NCBI GenBank assembly: GCA_026986255.1
Contig: JALSOX010000025.1
Location: 1 to 64,000 of the forward strand
Reading direction: 5' to 3'
DNA: 64,000 nucleotides
From: Desulfurococcales archaeon
GTDB lineage: Archaea; Thermoproteota; Thermoprotei_A; Sulfolobales; NBVN01
How positions within the stretch are numbered: position 1 is the first letter of the stretch; every line of letters begins with the position of its first letter. Positions 42,601 to 51,225 of this stretch are shown here, piece after piece. The notes under the pieces were generated by a model. That model did no database searches. It was not told the DNA's origin and was given only the letters and a program-made list of their open reading frames with translations. The position numbers and the translations under genes were made by a program.

Positions 42601-43932
42601 TTAAATTGAGTTGATATGCTTGCGAATGTTTTTAATGGTACTTACATGGATCAGCGAACCCCGCAGGTCGTAGAAGGTTGCATCCTGAATTAAGACGTGT
42701 ACCTGTGACCCTATTAAGTTCGGGTTGGCGTCAGTAAGTACTACCGGCTTGTAATTGAATAACCTCCCTATAACGGAGCCCCGGAAGCTGAGGTGCGTTA
42801 ACACGGCTTCTGCACGGGAACCGACGTATTGCTTATTCACCGTAAGGCCAACCTCCTCGATGAGTTTAGCAAGGATTGTGCTGCGGCGCTTCTTGACGGG
42901 GTCGGGCACCTGCGGCATTGCAGCGGCCTCTGTCCGGGGTCTGGGTGTGTATTGAGCTAGGTGGACTTTGTCAAACATTAACTCCTTAACAGCTTCTAAC
43001 GTAGCTCGAAAAGCCTCCTCATCCTCCCCTGGATGACCCACTATTATGTCGGTGGCTATGGTTACCTCAGGTATTCTGGAACGTAGGCGCCGAATGATGT
43101 ACTTGAACTCGTCAAAGGTATACTTCCTACGCATTACCTTAAGCACGCGGTCACTTGCGGATTGTAGTGGTATGTGAACGTACTTAAAGACTCTAGGTTC
43201 CTTAAGAATCTCTATCAAGTCATCCAGTATGGGTTCTAAGGTGTTAGGGTTCGCCATACCAACGCGAATGAAGTAGTTGCCGGGAACCTTTCTTAATATC
43301 TCATTAATCAAGTCAGGTAATCTTGGCCCTCCCGGCCCTAAGTCTAAGCCGTAGGATGCAGTGTCTTGAGCCGTCAAGTCGATCTCGACAGCACCGCTCT
43401 TGACGGCCTTACGGACAGCGTTAACTATTAGCTGGGGAGGGTAGGACTTCAGCCTACGCCTAGCTATCTTGGTTATGCAGTATGCGCAGTTGCCTAAGCA
43501 TCCCTCAGCCACAGGTATGATGGCGACGCTACCTTCGATATGAAGCGGTAGCTTGCTGGTGTCGCGCTCCCCCTTAATAAGGAACTCGGTCTTCCTCGAC
43601 CACACAATCTCGCATATACGGTGTATATTTTGGGGGGATATGAGTGAGGCTTCGGGAACGAACTTATGAAGCATGTAGGGCTGGGCGGAAACCATGCAAC
43701 CAGCAATAACTAGCTTAGCATTTACCTTCCTTGCAATCTCCTTAAGTTCCCTTAACCTCTTAAGTATGCGTTGCTCAGTGTCCAAACGAACCGTACATGT
43801 GTTAATTATTATGACGTCCGCATCCTCAACACTACTAACTACCTCACACCCACATCTCTGTAGGAGCGCCTTCATTAAGGATGTGTCAGCCTTGTTCAGA
43901 GCACATCCGTAGGTCTCAATATACACTCTCAT
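42601..43932 (-). CDS. tRNA t6A methylthiotransferase (CDKAL1/MtaB-type radical SAM)
   Basis: Adds a methylthio group to t6A37 of tRNAs. It has 443 residues. An N-terminal UPF0004 domain with cluster cysteines (TYGCALNKAD, INTCTV, IAGCM) precedes the radical-SAM motif CLGNCAYC (about residues 146-153). The ITKIARRRLKSYPP and DLTAQDTASYGLD blocks and a C-terminal TRAM domain (about 375-435) follow. It is typical of the archaeal/eukaryal e-MtaB branch. Divergent from aif2b. Confidence 0.9.
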   Translation of the reverse strand: MRVYIETYGCALNKADTSLMKALLQRCGCEVVSSVEDADVIIINTCTVRLDTEQRILKRLRELKEIARKVNAKLVIAGCMVSAQPYMLHKFVPEASLISPQNIHRICEIVWSRKTEFLIKGERDTSKLPLHIEGSVAIIPVAEGCLGNCAYCITKIARRRLKSYPPQLIVNAVRKAVKSGAVEIDLTAQDTASYGLDLGPGGPRLPDLINEILRKVPGNYFIRVGMANPNTLEPILDDLIEILKEPRVFKYVHIPLQSASDRVLKVMRRKYTFDEFKYIIRRLRSRIPEVTIATDIIVGHPGEDEEAFRATLEAVKELMFDKVHLAQYTPRPRTEAAAMPQVPDPVKKRRSTILAKLIEEVGLTVNKQYVGSRAEAVLTHLSFRGSVIGRLFNYKPVVLTDANPNLIGSQVHVLIQDATFYDLRGSLIHVSTIKNIRKHINSI

Positions 43933-44006
43933 TAGTTTTTGACCATCGGTATAGCCTGATAAATCAGCTTAAAAACCTCAGAGCACAAGCCTTAGTGGTG
44001 CGTTAA

Positions 44007-44426
44007 ATGGAGGATGACGCGCTAGACTACCAACAGCTGCTGGATCGCCTGTACGAGAAGTTGCCTGAGCGAAGGGAACCTCCGAGGCTAGACATACCAT
44101 CACTGAACATAGTGCATGTCGGCCTACAGACACACATAAAGAACTTCAAAGAAGTGTGTGATGTTCTGCTCCGTGAGCCGAGGATCTGTGCTAGGTACCT
44201 CCTGAAGGAACTTGCTGCGAGGGGATCGATAGACGACTCAGGAACGTTCATAATATACTCAAGAGTATCAACACAGACAATCAACTCATTATTTAAGCGA
44301 TTCTTAGACACCTACGTCAAGTGTCAAACCTGCGGATCGTACCAGACTGAGTTAAGGAGAAAGGGTAAAGTATGGATCATCAGGTGTTTAGCCTGCGGTG
44401 CTGAGACACCCGTAAAACCAATATAA
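44007..44426 (+). CDS. aif2b: Translation initiation factor aIF2 beta
   Basis: Subunit of the initiator-tRNA carrier. It has 139 residues with DYQQLLDRLYEKLPE at the N terminus (gamma-binding helix), a central alpha-beta domain, and a C-terminal zinc ribbon CQTCGSYQTELRRKGKVWIIRCLACGAETPV. It begins a run of translation genes (DUF424, NMD3, aIF1A, Rio1, KH protein). Confidence 0.95.
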   Translation: MEDDALDYQQLLDRLYEKLPERREPPRLDIPSLNIVHVGLQTHIKNFKEVCDVLLREPRICARYLLKELAARGSIDDSGTFIIYSRVSTQTINSLFKRFLDTYVKCQTCGSYQTELRRKGKVWIIRCLACGAETPVKPI

Positions 44427-44452
44427 AGGCTCACACAAAGGACTGAACAGTT

Positions 44453-44788
44453 ATGAAGCAACACGCTGAGAACAGCAGTAAGGTGTACGTAAAGGTACAT
44501 GATGTGAGTGATGAGTCAGGATACCCTAGGTTAGTTGTGGCTGTCTGTGACGAGGATACGCTAGGTAAAACATACAGTGAGGGGGAAGTCAGGCTCGAGG
44601 TTAATGAGGAATTCTTTGGCGGGTTCCTTGCGGATGTGGATGAGGCTCTAGACTACGTCAAGCAAGCCTATACGGGCATGCTTGTCGGGAGGAACATAGT
44701 GAAGAGCGCTGTGCGCGCCGGCTTAATACATCCCGAATCGGTGCTAAGGGTGAATGGAGTACCTTACGCGCAGTTCGTGAGAATGTGA
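44453..44788 (+). CDS. DUF424 protein
   Basis: 111 residues of unknown function, conserved next to aif2b and nmd3 in archaea. Typical motifs are VCDEDTLGKTYSEGEVRLEVNEEFFGG (about residues 31-57) and NIVKSAVRAGLIHPESVLRVNGVPYAQFV. It overlaps nmd3 by 4 bases. The context suggests a role in translation or ribosome export-like maturation. Confidence 0.8.
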   Translation: MKQHAENSSKVYVKVHDVSDESGYPRLVVAVCDEDTLGKTYSEGEVRLEVNEEFFGGFLADVDEALDYVKQAYTGMLVGRNIVKSAVRAGLIHPESVLRVNGVPYAQFVRM

Positions 44789-45852
44789 AAACTAAGGTAC
44801 CTACTCGGGTTAGAGCCATGGGCAGAAGGTTCTGCGTGCGTTGCGGCCGGGAAGAGGGGCCTGACACTCCCATAATAGACGGTTTATGCCCGAAATGCTT
44901 CATTAAGGAAAGAGGGATACTAGAATTACCGACGAAGATACGGGTAACTATATGCCCCGCATGTGGGGCACTTCACATACACGGAGACTGGGTTCGCGTA
45001 GGGGAAAGCGTGGAGGACGCTATTGAGTACTTCATAAATGAAACCATAGTGAAAAGACATAACATTTACCCTGGGCTAGAGAATGTGAAGGTAAAAGTTG
45101 TGAGGATAGATTCCGGAATGATTCACCTACGCATAGTAGCTCGCCACAAAGACATAAGCCTATCTCAGAACGCCGTAACCCATGTAGAGCTACATAAGAA
45201 GCTCTGCCCTCCATGCTTACGTAGCCGTAGTGGAAGCTATGAAGCCTTGCTTCAAATAAGGACCGTAGCGCCTCTGAGGTTTGACGTGATGCGTGACATA
45301 GGTAGCAGGTTAGCTAAGGTTAAGGAATTCAGGGAAAGCATCGTTGAGATTAAGGAGCATAAGGATGGTGTGGACGTTAAGTTAAGTAACCAAGCGATCG
45401 GGCGCTACGTAGCAAATATACTGAAAAGAGAGTATGCCGCGAAGATAACCATGACGTGGGAGAACACGGGATACTTAGGTGGAAAACGCAGGAGCAAGCT
45501 AACTATTTCGGCCAGACTACCAGGTCTGGTCTCAGGTGACATCATAGAGTACGAAGGAGAACCCGCCGAAGTTATGAAGTTGAGGAAGGGGAGAGTAATA
45601 ATTAAAAGATTAAGCGATGGTAAGGTCGTGTCACTCAGGCATGATGACATATGGAAAGGTGATTTCAGGTACTTAAACGAGAAGGACTATGCTATCCTTG
45701 ACGGGAGAATACTGAACTACGAGGGAGGGAAGACCGTCGTTCAGGCCACGGGCTCAGGCAATATATACTTCATTAAATCCCCGAGAATACTCAACCTCGG
45801 ATCACGTGTAAAAATACTAATTTATAAGGGTAAGGCATACCTACTCATATAG
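44785..45852 (+). CDS. nmd3: NMD3-family 50S maturation protein
   Basis: Archaeal homologue of the 60S export adaptor. An N-terminal zinc region has CVRCGREEG, LCPKCFIKE, CPACGALHIHG and LCPPCLRSRSG (about residues 17-150). A middle domain and a C-terminal SH3/OB-like part (SGDIIEYEGEPAEVMKLRKGRVIIKRL) follow. The start is either the GTG at 44785 or the ATG at 44818 (MGRRFCVRC). Confidence 0.88.
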   Translation: MKTKVPTRVRAMGRRFCVRCGREEGPDTPIIDGLCPKCFIKERGILELPTKIRVTICPACGALHIHGDWVRVGESVEDAIEYFINETIVKRHNIYPGLENVKVKVVRIDSGMIHLRIVARHKDISLSQNAVTHVELHKKLCPPCLRSRSGSYEALLQIRTVAPLRFDVMRDIGSRLAKVKEFRESIVEIKEHKDGVDVKLSNQAIGRYVANILKREYAAKITMTWENTGYLGGKRRSKLTISARLPGLVSGDIIEYEGEPAEVMKLRKGRVIIKRLSDGKVVSLRHDDIWKGDFRYLNEKDYAILDGRILNYEGGKTVVQATGSGNIYFIKSPRILNLGSRVKILIYKGKAYLLI

Positions 45853-46206
45853 GTGGAGGGGGAAGTGGCTAAAGGGAAGAAAAAGAAAAAGGCCCGGCAT
45901 GAGGAGAGTGAGGAGCTTCTCTTACCGACAGAGGAAGGGCAGGTACTTTGTGTGGTCACAGACATTATCGGGGGCAACTACGTGAAGGTATTCTGTATGG
46001 ATGGTAAGGAGAGGATGGCTAGGATACCCGGCAAGTTACGGCGTAGAATGTGGATAAACAAGAAGGACATAGTATTATTAGGTGTTTGGGAATTCCGTGA
46101 TGACCGTGGTGACGTACTGTACAGGTACACCCGCGATGAAAAGAAGAAACTTCTAGAGCAGGGGTATCTGGACCCCGCGCTTCTCGAATATGAGGGTGAG
46201 TTCTAA
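45853..46206 (+). CDS. aif1a: Translation initiation factor aIF1A
   Basis: OB-fold factor binding the ribosomal A site. It has 117 residues with a basic KGKKKKKARHEE N terminus, then VVTDIIGGNYVKVFCMDGKERMARIPGKLRRRMWINKKDIVLL, the OB core. The start could be the GTG at 45853 or, with GGAGGGGGA upstream, the GTG at 45865. Confidence 0.93.
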   Translation: MEGEVAKGKKKKKARHEESEELLLPTEEGQVLCVVTDIIGGNYVKVFCMDGKERMARIPGKLRRRMWINKKDIVLLGVWEFRDDRGDVLYRYTRDEKKKLLEQGYLDPALLEYEGEF

Positions 46207-47027
46207 TAGCGCGGAAAGACATAGATAGGTTTCTGGATGAGTACTACAGGATAACAGGTAAGGAGAGACGAGAGGTAGATAAGGACTTATTTGAAACCGT
46301 GGAGGAGGTTTTCGATGTCGCCACCGTAAAATCATTGCTGGACTTAGTTCGAAAAGGCGTGCTTTACGAGTTAAAGGGGGTAGTGAGCGCTGGAAAAGAG
46401 GCTCGGGTTTACTGGGGGGTTTCGCCCAAGGGTGAGGACTTAGCGGTTAAGATATACTTAACAGCGACAGCGGAGTTCAAGAAAGGCATGTTAAAATATA
46501 TAATCGGTGATCCGAGGTTCGATTCCTACATACCTAAATCGACCAGGAAACTCATGGTGTTATGGGCGCGGAAGGAATTCAAGAACTACAAACTATTATA
46601 TAATGCGGGTGTTTCTGTCCCGGAACCTATAGCACAGCATGACAATATCCTAGTGCTTCAGTTCATTGGAGAGAAGGGGGTGAGGGCACCACTCCTTAAA
46701 GAGGTAATCCTAGATAGTAAAGAGTTTGAAAGGATCTTCTGGGCCGTGCTTGATGACATACGCAAAGCGTACAGGGGCGCGCGTTTAGTTCATGGTGACC
46801 TCAGTGAATACAACATAATGGTGTGGCGAGGTAAGCACTACATAATCGACGTGAGTCAAGCTGTAAAGATAAGTCACCCCCACGCCATGGAATTACTGGT
46901 CAGGGATCTAAGGAATATCAAGCGCTTCTTCAGCGACGAGGTAGGTATTAATACTCCAGATATAAGGGAGATGTTTAGGTTTGTAACAGGTGAGGATCTA
47001 AAGGGATACCTAGCACTGATTTCTTAA
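46206..47027 (+). CDS. rio1: Rio1-type serine protein kinase
   Basis: Atypical kinase needed for late small-subunit maturation. Motifs are GVVSAGKEARVYWG (P-loop-like, with VKIYL lysine), RAYRGARLVHGDLSEYNIMVW (catalytic loop) and YIIDVSQAV (metal-binding D). Family alignment extends upstream of the first usual start, the GTG at 46299. In-frame codons back to 46206 encode ARKDIDRFLDEYYRITGKERREVDKD but contain no ATG, GTG or TTG, so initiation may be at ATA (46206, overlapping the aif1a stop), at CTG (46233) or at 46299. The 5' boundary is uncertain. Confidence 0.85.
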   Translation: MARKDIDRFLDEYYRITGKERREVDKDLFETVEEVFDVATVKSLLDLVRKGVLYELKGVVSAGKEARVYWGVSPKGEDLAVKIYLTATAEFKKGMLKYIIGDPRFDSYIPKSTRKLMVLWARKEFKNYKLLYNAGVSVPEPIAQHDNILVLQFIGEKGVRAPLLKEVILDSKEFERIFWAVLDDIRKAYRGARLVHGDLSEYNIMVWRGKHYIIDVSQAVKISHPHAMELLVRDLRNIKRFFSDEVGINTPDIREMFRFVTGEDLKGYLALIS

Positions 47028-47061
47028 TCTGTGGAGTCATTTTTAGTGTAGAGGTGGGAGT

Positions 47062-47664
47062 GTGAGTCAAGAAGGGGACTTAACGCCAGGAGCGACCAGG
47101 CTCTACCTAAGAATTCCAGTGGATAGGATAGGTGCACTAATCGGTGAAGGCGGCAGAGTACTACGGGAACTAGAGGCCAGGACCAGCACAAAAATCACGG
47201 TGGATAGCACGAATGGTGCAGTAATAATAGAGCCGGCCACACCTGCAACCCGGGTCGACAGGCTACTCAAGGCCAGAGACTTCATAAGAGCGGTCGCAGC
47301 CGGCGTGTCTCCTGAGAAAGCGTGGAGGGTTCTCGAGGAGGATCAGGTATTAATGATAATAGACCTAAAGGAGGTAATCGGGGAATCGCCTAATCACCTC
47401 AAGAGAATTAAAGGAAGGCTAATCGGTGAGAAAGGGAAAGCGCGGAGAAACATAGAGCAAATGACCGGCACCACAATAAACATCGGTCGGGACAAGGTAG
47501 TTATAATAGGGGACTACGAGAGCGCGCAGGTCGCCAGAGAGGCGCTCGAAATGTTAATTCAAGGACGTAAGCACTCCACCGTTTACAAATACATTGACAG
47601 ACTCATGAGGGAAGTTAAGAGAAGGAGAATGACGGAGTACTGGAGCTTCAATCCATTCGAGTAA
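47062..47664 (+). CDS. KH-domain protein, Dim2/Pno1-like
   Basis: 200 residues with two KH domains: the first at about 10-75 (LRIPVDRIGALIGEGGRVLRELEARTSTKI), the second at about 105-175 (RLIGEKGKARRNIEQMTGTTINIG). Archaeal Dim2 binds the 3' end of 16S rRNA and works with Rio1 and aIF1A-type factors. The gene follows rio1 after 34 bases and starts with GTG after GAGGTGGGAGT. Confidence 0.88.
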   Translation: MSQEGDLTPGATRLYLRIPVDRIGALIGEGGRVLRELEARTSTKITVDSTNGAVIIEPATPATRVDRLLKARDFIRAVAAGVSPEKAWRVLEEDQVLMIIDLKEVIGESPNHLKRIKGRLIGEKGKARRNIEQMTGTTINIGRDKVVIIGDYESAQVAREALEMLIQGRKHSTVYKYIDRLMREVKRRRMTEYWSFNPFE

Positions 47665-47705
47665 TAATAACTGTGAGACATTCGATATTAGAGAGAAGTG
47701 AAGTA

Positions 47706-47770
47706 ATGATGAGTTAAGGAAAGGATCCCCTAGCTGAGCCTCACGCTATGATGTGGGGCCAAAGCGCTGA
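47706..47770 (+). ncRNA. Possible box C/D sRNA
   Basis: Box C ATGATGA (47706-47712), D' CTGA (47734-47737), C' ATGATGT (47748-47754, one mismatch) and box D CTGA (47767-47770). The C'-to-D guide is exactly 12 nt (47755-47766), as usual. The C-to-D' spacing (21 nt) is longer than normal and the flanking stem is poor (AGTG/CACT). It lies in a 260-base gap with no ORF. Target unknown. Confidence 0.45.
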
Positions 47771-47961
47771 ACACTGTTAGCTCCCTCCGCGCTAGTTGAG
47801 TGTAATAGTTCCAAAATTCTAACGTAAGTTACCCTACAGTTAGGTATCCATAGGGTAGGTAGGTCTTAGGGATATAGTGGAAAGGTTAGGAGCCTTAGGA
47901 GCCCTTTGCCCCACTTAGGGTGTGGTGGGCCCGGGGGGATTTGAACCCCCGACCTACGGGT

Positions 47962-48020
47962 CTCTCCCAGGGGATTCTTCATGTCATCCCTCACTAGGTC
48001 CGCAGACCCGTAGCACTGGA
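47962..48020 (-). other. tRNA-Trp intron 2, position 37/38 (59 nt)
   Basis: Outer helix is the anticodon stem GCGGG/CCCGT. Bulge A-G^T (36-37/intron). Central helix CTCC (32-35) with GGAG near the intron 3' end, 4 perfect pairs. Bulge A-G^A. Inside, CTACGGGTCT and AGACCCGTAG form a 10-bp helix that partly uses exon bases 38-43 and so competes with the BHB fold. tRNA-Trp introns of Euryarchaea often encode a C/D guide; here I see no CTGA box. Confidence 0.85.
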
Positions 48021-48027
48021 CTGGAGC

Positions 48028-48045
48028 TCCGGCCCCCGAGGGGGT
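48028..48045 (-). other. tRNA-Trp intron 1, position 30/31 (18 nt)
   Basis: Non-canonical position inside the anticodon stem. BHB: outer helix GAG/CTC; bulge G-G^A; central helix CGGC (25-28) with GCCG, 4 perfect pairs; bulge G-A^G; inner hairpin CCCC/GGGG with a CTC loop. Removing exactly these 18 bases creates the anticodon stem. Confidence 0.85.
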
Positions 48046-48161
48046 CCGCCGCTCTGCCTGGCTGAGCCACGGGCCCACCAGAGGTCATCCACATAGTCTC
48101 GTGAAAATGTGTTCTCAGAGAGCTTTTAATCCTTATCCGTCATGAAAAGGTGGAGTGGAAG

Positions 48162-48311
48162 ATGACGTCGTGGAGACTTAGGTGCACTAAATGTGGTTCT
48201 GTCTGGATTCTTAAGGTCAGCTATAACATAAGCGACATGGATAAGATCTATCATTACTGCCCGAAATGCAAGAAAAACACGTTTCACGAGATCCTTGAGA
48301 GATTGGACTAA
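48162..48311 (+). CDS. Small zinc-ribbon protein
   Basis: A 49-residue protein starting MTSWRLRCTKCGSVWILKVSYNI. It has two CxxC pairs (CTKC and CPKC), spaced as in zinc ribbons of transcription or translation factors, and ends ILERLD. An AGCTTTTAAT element and GGTGGAGTGG precede the ATG. It is divergent from tRNA-Trp. Function unknown; the size suits an RNA- or DNA-binding accessory protein. Confidence 0.75.
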   Translation: MTSWRLRCTKCGSVWILKVSYNISDMDKIYHYCPKCKKNTFHEILERLD

Positions 48312-48400
48312 CACCCATAGTTAAATTAGTTGGTCAGTGGAGGTGCATTAACATCATTTAATCAGTCCGGCAACGCTCATCATTCACTCATTCATTAAAA

Positions 48401-50077
48401 CTACTCGTAGATATATGGGCATGTCGCCTTTACTGCTCTTACTAAGTCATCTACACTCATGGATCTCTGAATACCTTCGACACGCATACGTACGTTAACC
48501 GTTCCGGAAAGCGCTTCCCTATCGCCGACCACAACTATGTACGGCACCCATTCCCTACCCGCATCACGTATCCTCCTGCCTAAACTAATGTTCCTTGCAT
48601 CAACATCAGCTCGAATACCCTCATTAACTAGTCTACTACGCACCTTCTCAGCGTAGTCTCGATGTTCGGGCTTCACGGGGATTACGCAGACTTGGACAGG
48701 GGACATGCACGCAGGAATATAAGGTGTTTTACCGGAATTCATCCTCTGTAGGGCATTACTGAAGAAGATGGTGTAGATTAGCCTTAGGAAGGGGCCAGTG
48801 AGAGTTGATGCTGCTGCCACGGATGAGGATGAGTCGCTTGAACGTAGGAGCGTTGCGGAAGTTAGCGGAATACGTGTTTTGCCAAGCGTGGTGGTTAGGG
48901 TTACTTCAAGGAATTCACTGTCATTAGTATCGCAAGCCACACCTATAGTCCGCGCTATCCCTAACTTACCAAGAACTTCCCTTACAAGGTTTTTCTTGCC
49001 GATCACTACGGCTATTAACTCAATGCCCATGCATTTCGTAAGTACTTCAGCAACGATGTTGATAATACTAGCCACTGAACTCAGTGCTTTAGAAGTGTCG
49101 CGAAGCACCTGAATGAAGATCGGGGCGGTGTCGGAGGATAATGGATCACCTCCTTTATCATATACCGTATCCCCTACCCACGAGACCTCAGTCAACAATG
49201 CTTCATTCTCTACATCATTTATTATGCCTGACTCCTTCATGTTGAAGTATACGGAGGAGCATAATGCGTGTAAGTCCGTTCCTAGTCCTTCCCTAGTCAC
49301 TATGTAACCTCCTAGCGACGTTACCTTACTTAACGTTGTTATTCCTCCTACCTGTTGAATGATCTTCTCGTTAAGCCTACGTATTTCGGCAACGATAATT
49401 TCACCTTTGCCTAGGAAGTTCCGGTTAAGCACCCCGAACTTACTAGTGAGTAGGCGCACCTTACTCATATAGCCCCTATCCAAGGTGTTCTTTCCAGCAC
49501 TCATGAGTTGCTCAAGCAGGTTGACCACATTAACGTACTTGGCTGTGCTAGGTTCTAAAAGTTGTAAGTCATTATCCTCCTTTAAGAGAATATCACACTT
49601 TAGCTGCTCGATCAGCCTCGAGGGTTTCAAAGAAACCAATGCGCTACTTACGTGGTACTCTCTTGAAAGTTCCGATAATGGGTGCCCGTAGCAAGCTATT
49701 TTGAAGGCTTTATACCAACCGAAGGGTGCCCGCATAATACTTACGTCAGTACAGATCCCTCTTAAGGTGGTTTCAAGATCCTTAAGGATTCTCAGGGCGC
49801 ACTTAGCCTTAGCTAGATTACTTGAAAGGTGAGCATATGGGTAAAGCACGATGTTATCTGCCTTAACGTTATGTGCGTGGCGGCATATGTCCTGCGCGAT
49901 GTTCGAGAGGTGCTCCTGCGATGCGTTGCAGTCATCTTGCTCGACAGCTGTGAAAACAACCAGTGCGTTCCGCACACAGACATGCTCCCTTCCCTTAATA
50001 CTTCCCTCAGCCTCATGGACTGCCCTAGATTTCACATCATATGAGAAATCCTCAGCATGAATCAGGAGGACCCTCAT
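48401..50077 (-). CDS. ThrRS-like trans-editing protein with degenerate catalytic core
   Basis: 558 residues. The N-terminal archaeal ThrRS editing domain (about 1-145) starts MRVLLIHAEDFSYDVKSRAVHEAE and has LYPYAHLSSNLAKAKCAL and RAPFGWYKAFKIACYGHPLSELSR; it hydrolyses Ser mischarged on tRNA-Thr. The C-terminal anticodon-binding domain (about 450-558) has IPACMSPVQVCVIPVKPEHRDYAEKV and NISLGRRIRDAGREWVPYIVVVG. The middle 300 residues lack class II motifs 2 and 3, so it should not aminoacylate. Crenarchaea are known to split ThrRS into catalytic and editing proteins; the catalytic partner is outside the window. Confidence 0.85.
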   Translation of the reverse strand: MRVLLIHAEDFSYDVKSRAVHEAEGSIKGREHVCVRNALVVFTAVEQDDCNASQEHLSNIAQDICRHAHNVKADNIVLYPYAHLSSNLAKAKCALRILKDLETTLRGICTDVSIMRAPFGWYKAFKIACYGHPLSELSREYHVSSALVSLKPSRLIEQLKCDILLKEDNDLQLLEPSTAKYVNVVNLLEQLMSAGKNTLDRGYMSKVRLLTSKFGVLNRNFLGKGEIIVAEIRRLNEKIIQQVGGITTLSKVTSLGGYIVTREGLGTDLHALCSSVYFNMKESGIINDVENEALLTEVSWVGDTVYDKGGDPLSSDTAPIFIQVLRDTSKALSSVASIINIVAEVLTKCMGIELIAVVIGKKNLVREVLGKLGIARTIGVACDTNDSEFLEVTLTTTLGKTRIPLTSATLLRSSDSSSSVAAASTLTGPFLRLIYTIFFSNALQRMNSGKTPYIPACMSPVQVCVIPVKPEHRDYAEKVRSRLVNEGIRADVDARNISLGRRIRDAGREWVPYIVVVGDREALSGTVNVRMRVEGIQRSMSVDDLVRAVKATCPYIYE

Positions 50078-50255
50078 TCTCTAGCCTCTATCACCTCTTG
50101 AGTCATGGCGTATAAAAATGAGTAAGGCAAACGTAATACTGCATATGATCATACCCTAGCACTAGGTAATATCGAGTACTGCACGTGAGGCTCAGCCCCA
50201 CGCCTACAAAACTTAATAGCCTAGAGAAAGGGTTTCAACTGGTGTAGAGAGGGTA

Positions 50256-51221
50256 ATGGAGGAGGCCGAAACTGAAAGAAAAGTCAAGAGCTTAGAGGAC
50301 CTAGGTTTAAGCCCATCACTACTTAGGAAATTATCCGAAGCTGGATACAAGACGTTGGAGGCACTCGCAGTAGCTAACGTTAGCGAGTTGGCAAGCGTTG
50401 TTGGGATACCGACACCAACAGCGCAGAGGATAGTCAATAAGGCTAGGGAGGCACTTGGCCTGAGGTTTAAGACGGCTCTCGAGCTGAAGAGGGAAAGGAT
50501 GAATTTAGGCAGGATAACCACCGGGTCTAGGCGCCTTGACGAACTGCTTGGAGGCGGCGTGGAAACGAAAACCATAACGGAATTCTTCGGGGAGTTCGGA
50601 AGCGGGAAAACTAACATTTGTCATCAGCTCTCAGTGAATGTGCAGCTTCCTAGAGAGAAAGGTGGGTTAGAGGGTAAGGCCCTGTATATTGATACTGAGG
50701 GGACGTTTAGGTGGGAACGCATAGAGGCGATGGCTAGGGGCTTAGGGCTAGACCCGGATAAGGTGATGGAGAACATAATCTGGGCTAGGGCATTAAGCAC
50801 AGATCACCAGATGGCAATCGTGAAGGAGGCAATGGAGCTCATACCTAAGGAGAACATCAAATTAGTTGTTGTGGACTCCGTCATGAGCCACTTCAGGGCC
50901 GAGTACCCAGGCAGGGAGAACTTAGCTACTCGGCAACAGAAACTTAACAGACACCTACACCAATTAGCCAGGATAGCGGACATATATGACGTTGCCGTGG
51001 TCGTAACTAACCAAGTCATGGCCAAACCAGACGTATTCTACGGTGACCCAACGCAGGCTGTAGGGGGCCACGTCCTAGCCCACGCGCCAGGCGTTAGGGT
51101 GCAACTAAGGAAGGGCAGGGGCAACAGAAGAATAGCTAGGGTGGTTGACGCACCACACTTACCTGAGGGCGAGGCAGTTTTCGTGATCACCGACGTTGGT
51201 ATCAGGGATATTGAGGAGTGA
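50256..51221 (+). CDS. radA: DNA recombinase RadA
   Basis: Archaeal Rad51/RecA strand-exchange protein. It has 321 residues. The N-terminal HhH domain is [28 protein letters not shown], about 25-52. Walker A GEFGSGKT is at 112-119 and Walker [28 protein letters not shown] at about 206-232. The L2 region [28 protein letters not shown] follows. No intein. An AAAACTTAATAG promoter element lies about 45 bases upstream. Confidence 0.97.
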   Translation: MEEAETERKVKSLEDLGLSPSLLRKLSEAGYKTLEALAVANVSELASVVGIPTPTAQRIVNKAREALGLRFKTALELKRERMNLGRITTGSRRLDELLGGGVETKTITEFFGEFGSGKTNICHQLSVNVQLPREKGGLEGKALYIDTEGTFRWERIEAMARGLGLDPDKVMENIIWARALSTDHQMAIVKEAMELIPKENIKLVVVDSVMSHFRAEYPGRENLATRQQKLNRHLHQLARIADIYDVAVVVTNQVMAKPDVFYGDPTQAVGGHVLAHAPGVRVQLRKGRGNRRIARVVDAPHLPEGEAVFVITDVGIRDIEE

Positions 51222-51225
51222 AGTT

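Larger units (their letters stand above)
47926..48076 (-). tRNA. tRNA-Trp (anticodon CCA) with two introns
   Basis: Acceptor GGGCCCG/CGGGCCC; D arm GCTC/GAGC; T arm GGGGG-TTCAAAT-CCCCC; variable AGGTC; discriminator A; CCA encoded (47923-47925). Exons are 48046-48076 (bases 1-30), 48021-48027 (31-37) and 47926-47961 (38-end), mature length 74. Joined, they give anticodon stem GCGGG/CCCGT (one G-U) and loop CTCCAGA. Neither the stem nor a U33-containing loop exists without removing both introns. Confidence 0.9.

Noticed and set aside
47962..48020. Box C/D guide inside the tRNA-Trp intron, as in Euryarchaea
   Set aside because: There is a GGGATGA-like box but no CTGA D box and no correct spacing.
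47926..48076. Reading this locus as tRNA-Arg(GCG) with CTGCGGA as anticodon loop
   Set aside because: It would need a six-base variable region and leaves no plausible intron fold near the D arm. The tRNA-Trp reading gives two perfect BHB motifs and a normal five-base variable region.
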